Assembly: GCA_905182985.1 (NCBI GenBank)
Contig: CAJJDN010000059.1
Location: 63,902-127,901, forward strand
Source of the DNA: Paramecium sonneborni
Lineage: Eukaryota; Ciliophora; Oligohymenophorea; Peniculida; Parameciidae
DNA: 64,000 bases
Direction: 5' to 3'
Position 1 is the stretch's first letter. Every line of letters begins with the position of its first letter. Positions 59,805 to 64,000 of the stretch are shown one piece after another. The notes beneath the pieces were generated by a model. That model was given only the letters and a program-made list of their open reading frames with translations. It was not told where the DNA came from and made no database searches. The position numbers were made by a program, and so were the translations under genes.

Positions 59805-61027
59805 ACTGGTGGTGTAGTTTCACCTCCTTCTTCTTCACCTGGTACTGGTGGTGTAGTTTCTCCACCTTCTTCTTCACCTGGTATTGGTGGTGTAGTTTCT
59901 CCACCTTCTTCTTCGCCTGGTCCTGGAGGAGTGGTTTCACCACCTTCTTCTTCGCCTGGTCCTGGTGGTGTTGTTTCACCACCTTCTTCAGTTTCAACTT
60001 CTTCAGTTTCATCTTCTTCAGTTGTTTCTTCAACTTCTCCTTCATCTTATCCAGGATCTGGTACTGGATCATCAGTTGGAGTTTCAGGATCAGATGGTTT
60101 TGTAGGATCAACTGGTTTTGCTGGATCAGATGGGGATTCTGGTTTTTCACATTTTTCATCAGATCCTCCCATAGGAATATCAATTGTTTATCCTCCTCCA
60201 CATCCTCCTTATATAATGTGTAATTCCTTGATTTGTCCTTTGATTTTAATGACTGTAACTGGATTTTAATGGCATTATTAATTAATGCTAGATAATTGTC
60301 TAATAAGGAAGGTAGCCAATTTGAGAAGAGCATCGCAACATTCACTTCTTTCTGATTCATTATCACTGCTTAATCTCTCTAATTGTCTTTCAATTTCATC
60401 GCAATGTGCTTATCCAATTTTGCTTGCTGTTTATGGAAGAACTAAAGACTTTATTTTCTTTGTCACAACTTAATTTATTTATTTCAACTATTATGGAGCA
60501 ATCTCTAAACATATGATAAACTTATTTACTCTTCTTTTATGTTTATTTCTTAACTTAAAGTAAGATCACTTCTAATTGTTTTAAAGTGTTAATATCTTTT
60601 TAGATATCATCCTTGTGATCAATGATGTCGGCCCATGACTCGAGATTTTGTTCCAATTACACAAACTATTGCTAAGACGTGTTCTAACAATTAACATCCC
60701 CTAAATTGAGGTTGCTAATCTCATTTAATGACATCGACAAGAGTGTGCCTTCAGCTTCAAATGCTTGGCATATATTTAAGAGGTACCTTAGGTCACTGTC
60801 AATGCACAGACTAACAAGACTATGAACTTGACTTATACCATTATTAATAATGAAATCGTTTTACTCCTTTATTTTTTTTAGACACAGAAACGGATAGTGT
60901 TCTCAATAAAATTTCGAAAAAAATTTAATAATAACCAAGGCAATCCTCAACAAACTTTGGTAGAATAATTGTATCTCATTTCATATGATCTAATCAAACA
61001 CTTAATATTTCAAACTTCTTCTACCAG
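59805..61027. repeat. Direct duplication flanking an N, copy 2 (1,223 bp)
   Basis: Second copy of 58581-59803. Unique sequence resumes at 61028 (AATCACTCCAACTC). Compared with copy 1 it reads GGATCAGATGGGGATTC instead of GGATCAACTGGTGTTTC and AATTGTTTATCC instead of AATAGTTTGTCC. Confidence 0.93.
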
Positions 61028-61218
61028 AATCACTCCAACTCTATATTTGTAGAATTTTGTAGTGATACTCTATTAAACCTTTCTGTTCATTTGTTTTAGC
61101 AATTTGTTAGTGCCATTATAGAAGTTTAAAATTGATCATTTTTGTAAAACTTTTTCTTTAATTCAATACAGATATTTGCTTTTGAAAGAATACCATATGG
61201 TACTCTTTTTTTTATCAT
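59805..61218 (-). CDS. Same acidic repeat gene, 5' part (contig 2)
   Basis: Carries again the first three or so GGETTPP units and everything upstream of them, then extends about 190 bases past the duplicated segment. Exon-like frames read: QVHSLVSLCIDSDLRYLLNI, CQAFEAEGTLLSMSLNEISN, LEQNLESWADIIDHKDDIQK, and near the 5' end ILPKFVEDCLGYYQIFFEIL and, from an ATG at 61218, MIKKRVPYGILSKANICIEL. Helical with regular Cys. Joining them needs several introns I could only partly place, so this may be one gene with the repeat part or two adjacent genes. Confidence 0.4.
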
Positions 61219-61284
61219 TTGACCTACAATTATTTAATCCAATTTAATGCAAATTAATAATAATTCAAATACAAATTTAGACAA

Positions 61285-61479
61285 TCATGATTATTTTGTT
61301 TTTTATTAATCTGTTGACGTGTCTGAAATTTTTGTTCCATTTTCTTAAATATTATTTTTACTATCTGGCTTAGGTGTAGCTTTAATCAATCCAATTTTTA
61401 TTAGAAAAGGCTTTATGAAATCAAATAGCACTACTAATATTCCTGCCAATGGTAATATCAAACATGGAATACAAACCAT
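61285..61479 (-). CDS. UPF0729 (C18orf32-like) small protein
   Basis: 64 residues in one exon. N terminus MVCIPCLILPLAGILVVLFD followed by FIKPFLIKIG and a short polar tail matches the UPF0729/C18orf32 family, whose members begin MVCIPC and sit in the ER or on lipid droplets via the hydrophobic N-terminal segment. The conserved Cys pair at 3 and 6 and the length (family about 65-80) agree. Function in the family is poorly known. Confidence 0.75.
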
Positions 61480-61520
61480 TTATTTAAATTTAATTTAATA
61501 GTAATTTTTTATATGTTTTA

Positions 61521-61706
61521 TCATCGAAATGAAGAGCTTCCTATCTTTTTTAAAGCCTGAAATTTTTGAAGTAGAATTTTAGTTTTAATTCTTTAAGTAT
61601 AATTAGGACGAACGTAAGGTTTTAAAGTGGAAATTGGGGTTAGATTATTTTGATTACGTTATCGAAGCTTTTTGAAGACATAAGGAGTTTCTTCAATGTC
61701 AGTCAT
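61521..61706 (-). CDS. Small basic protein, 61 residues
   Basis: Single-exon frame MTDIEETPYVFKKLRQRNQN, then LTPISTLKPYVRPNYTQRIK and a basic end (FQALKKIGSSSFR). GC-rich for the region and with no low-complexity, so probably real. It ends 42 bases upstream of the UPF0729 gene start on the same strand. No family recognised; strongly basic, so possibly ribosomal, mitochondrial or nucleic-acid binding. Confidence 0.45.
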
Positions 61707-62814
61707 TCCTATCGTAACACGACTAAGCTAGAGAGAAGGTAATTAAGAGTTAAATCTTCTTTATTTCGTTTAATCTTTTTGTTTTAACTCAATAAATTTG
61801 AGCAAGTCATTTTCAAATCTCTCAACTCTTCTCATATAATTTTAATTATGAAATGCAATTATAAGAAGATTAGAAATCTATAGTTATGAGTTAAATCTAA
61901 TGGAATATTATTTTCTTCTTGACTTCATTAAAAAGTGTAACTTTCCTAAAAATAGATCAGATAATTTAGAAAGTCAATACAACCATATTTTTTTTATTTC
62001 TTAAGAATCTTCTATGACAAATTTATAATCAAATTTATATAAGAATTTCAAACGCAGAACTTTTATCAGAAATACAATTTAAATAAAATTTTGGTATCTA
62101 AATGATTGAAATAATTAATCCAATCATATTTCTAAATACAAAAAATAAAAATATATCAAAATGTCTTCCAAAAGAAAATATTTTATTCATTGCTAGAGTT
62201 ATTTTTATGCTTTTTTTCACTCTTAAAATATGGAAAACATTATTTTTATAAAGCAAAAAATAAGAAATTCTTCTCTTTTCCAAAAAATCTTTGTCTTATA
62301 TGAAATTAATTTTAATGATAATATAATATAATGAATATTTTAGAATCTATTCAATGTACATTACTTAAGATAATACTAGCTCTAAGAAATAATAAGAATA
62401 AATATAATATCTTTCCCTTAAGATCCTAAAAAAATATATTAGCTCTTAAAACATACAAATTCTGTTTTAAAAGCAATATTTTATTCAACAGAAAGGTTTA
62501 TTATTAAATTAAGAAGTTGCTTTTAACATAAAGATTTCACAACATGGTACACTAAAATTAGGTTTGAGCATATGCAAACGAATAAATTGTAAAAAATCAT
62601 ATTGTATAAAATTAAAATAATAAAAATAAAAAATTCCATTTTGCAAATAAAGATATCAATATCATAAAAATTGATTGGATTAATATAAGGATGTTAAAAT
62701 GGAATCATTTATAAATTAAATTTGCTAAAGTATAAAATTTTCTAATGAAAATAAAATAAAAACTAAGTATTATATAATTTATGATAGAATTAATAGGTTG
62801 ATGATAATAAATTT
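61707..62814. other. Mostly intergenic; one open plus-strand stretch
   Basis: About 1.1 kb. Between about 62350 and 62750 one plus-strand frame stays free of TGA and reads protein-like in part (FPQDPKKIYQLLKHTNSVL; CFQHKDFTTWYTKIRFEHMQ), but it has no ATG at its start. It may be an exon or a gene relic. The rest, including a hydrophobic minus-strand frame at 62098-62283, looks like AT-rich chance. Confidence 0.35.
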
Positions 62815-63442
62815 TCAATTGTATTAATTTAAAATTTCGTTAACTTTTTCCTTTGCTGATTCCCTTTATAAAAAATTTTCGTTTACGATTTCTTCAAATT
62901 TTAGTTATTCTTTTATATAAAAACAAGTATAAATTCGAAGTTTTTTCCATAATCCTTAAGTAATCTGATAACCAATTAATCCATTTGAAATCTTTTTTGT
63001 ACCATTCTCAAGAATTGTGGTTAATGCAAATGTATTGGTTCTCATTTTAGATTAAAGAAATACTTCCAACTAGTTTGAATCCATATGAAATAATTAATTA
63101 ATTAAATCTTGGATTAAAAATGTTTAAATAACTATCCTAATAGAATTAGAAATTTGTAAAAAATTTGATATCTTTTTAAATTCAATATGAATAATTGTAT
63201 TTTCAATTTGATTTTTTCTTTTTTCCATAATTTATTTTGCACTTTCATAAATTACAGTTCCATTTATTGTTGTTTTGAATACTTATAATTCACATTCGTA
63301 CACTCTAAATTTATACCATACACTCTCCTTTATCATAAATCCTAAATAACCATTTTTGTTTTTACAAAGCTTAATGGACTAAAATAGATAATAATGGTTT
63401 ATGTTCTTTCATTTTTTATTCTTAATTTGCAATAGTACTCAT
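62815..63442 (-). CDS. Unknown protein, about 200 residues
   Basis: Starts MSTIANQEQKMKEHKPLLSI; after a frame change near 63360 it continues CKNKNGYLGFMIKESVWYKF, VYECELQVFKTTINGTVIYE, and on to a helical end KFEEIVNENFLQRESAKEKV. The middle part looks like a small beta-rich domain (WYKFRVYECELQVF). The join of the first 21 codons to the rest is not resolved. No family recognised. Divergent from the gene at 63581, with 138 bases between starts. Confidence 0.5.
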
Positions 63443-63580
63443 AATAATTAATATTTATAGAATATATTTTTAAGGTAATTGAATCTAAGAAATTATTTAG
63501 AAAATCTATGAGTTTTTTTCTAATAGAATTGAAAAAAGAAATAAATCAATTTTTATCAATTAATAAAAATGTGATTTTTG

Positions 63581-64000
63581 ATGTCAAATTCATTTTAATC
63601 AGGCGAAAATAGTCAAAGATTAAATTTAGAAGATGAAGAGAGAATTATTTAAAACATAGGAGATGCAATAAAAGTAAAAGTTTATAGTTGTCACTTAAAT
63701 ATCGATTAAACGAGTATTATTTAATATGGTACAAAACTCGTATCTTTTGCTATTTCAGCAGCTCTACTTAGCGTATCTAATACAATAGGGTAATTGGCTT
63801 TAGATATTGGAGAAAATTTTGAAGTAGAACATGAATTTCTTGTAATAAAATGTGTAAATGGCTATATCAGATTTGATTGGGGACCATATGGTCTAAAAAT
63901 TAAATTAAGTTAATTCAAGTCAAGATTATTCACAGCTAATGAAAATGCTCGACCAAAATGGAATCTTCTAAAAAGTTGGAAAGTTCGATTTAGATATGGC
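63581..64000 (+). CDS. Unknown protein, 3' end beyond the window
   Basis: Open from ATG to the window end without an intron: MSNSFQSGENSQRLNLEDEE, then VKVYSCHLNIDQTSIIQYGT, a short hydrophobic stretch (KLVSFAISAALLSVSNTIGQ), and a Trp/Gly-containing part (IRFDWGPYGLKIKLSQFKSR). The last visible residues are SWKVRFRYG. No family recognised from this part. Confidence 0.55.

Noticed and set aside
62098..62283. 61-codon minus-strand ORF (MEKRRISYFLLYKNN...)
   Set aside because: AT-rich chance frame with hydrophobic composition; continues with noise beyond the first TAA.
1..64000. tRNA, rRNA or snRNA genes
   Set aside because: I saw no cloverleaf-like sequence with the usual A and B box words or any rRNA-like GC-rich block; a covariance-model search would be needed to be sure.

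Overview
This is macronuclear DNA of a ciliate, almost certainly a Paramecium. Three things in the sequence say so. (1) Long conserved proteins read through TAA and TAG wherever Gln is expected and end only at TGA. (2) Introns are tiny (about 19-35 nt, mostly GTA...TAG) and removing them restores frame in gene after gene. (3) A trichocyst matrix protein gene is present. The DNA is very AT-rich and densely packed, with convergent genes separated by tens of bases. Genes read with the standard code look shattered; all calls below use TGA as the only stop.

Layout. 1-12.3 kb: a WNK-type kinase (partial), a WDR47-like WD40 protein, the giant proteasome activator PA200/Blm10, and a RAP-domain-like protein with a possible mitochondrial presequence. 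12.5-20.4 kb: a coiled-coil protein, a trichocyst matrix protein, VPS26 (retromer), an ankyrin-type gene, APC10/DOC1 and a small basic coiled-coil protein. A single N at 17230 is flanked by two copies of the same 1,373 bases, so VPS26 (5' part) and the ankyrin gene appear twice; this looks like two overlapping contigs left unmerged. 21.0-24.9 kb: a 212-bp tandem repeat array that runs into the 3' end of a gene with two tandem kinase domains. 25.1-36.4 kb: an EF-hand protein, catalase, a fatty acid hydroxylase, a kinase relic, isocitrate lyase, a deoxynucleoside kinase, a Q-rich protein and a P-type cyclin. 36.4-45.2 kb: METTL3, a kinase, an Aurora-like kinase, a tubulin tyrosine ligase-like enzyme and several small genes. 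46.1-57.2 kb: ribosomal protein eS31 fused to a strongly diverged ubiquitin-like domain, a DHHC acyltransferase, a three-repeat MYB protein, and a 2,583-residue ankyrin-WGR-PARP protein. 57.4-61.2 kb: an acidic Glu/Pro/Thr repeat protein interrupted by a second N (59804) with the same kind of flanking duplication. 61.3-64 kb: a UPF0729-type small protein and small or partial unknown genes.

Functionally this is an ordinary eukaryotic chromosome segment, not an operon or island. Thematic links are loose: catalase and isocitrate lyase are peroxisomal/glyoxysomal and lie 3.5 kb apart; cell-cycle genes (APC10, P-type cyclin, Aurora-like kinase) are scattered. I found no tRNA, rRNA, CRISPR or transposon. 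The most unusual items are the satellite-linked double kinase, the ankyrin-WGR-PARP protein, the diverged ubiquitin moiety on eS31, and the two contig-overlap duplications.
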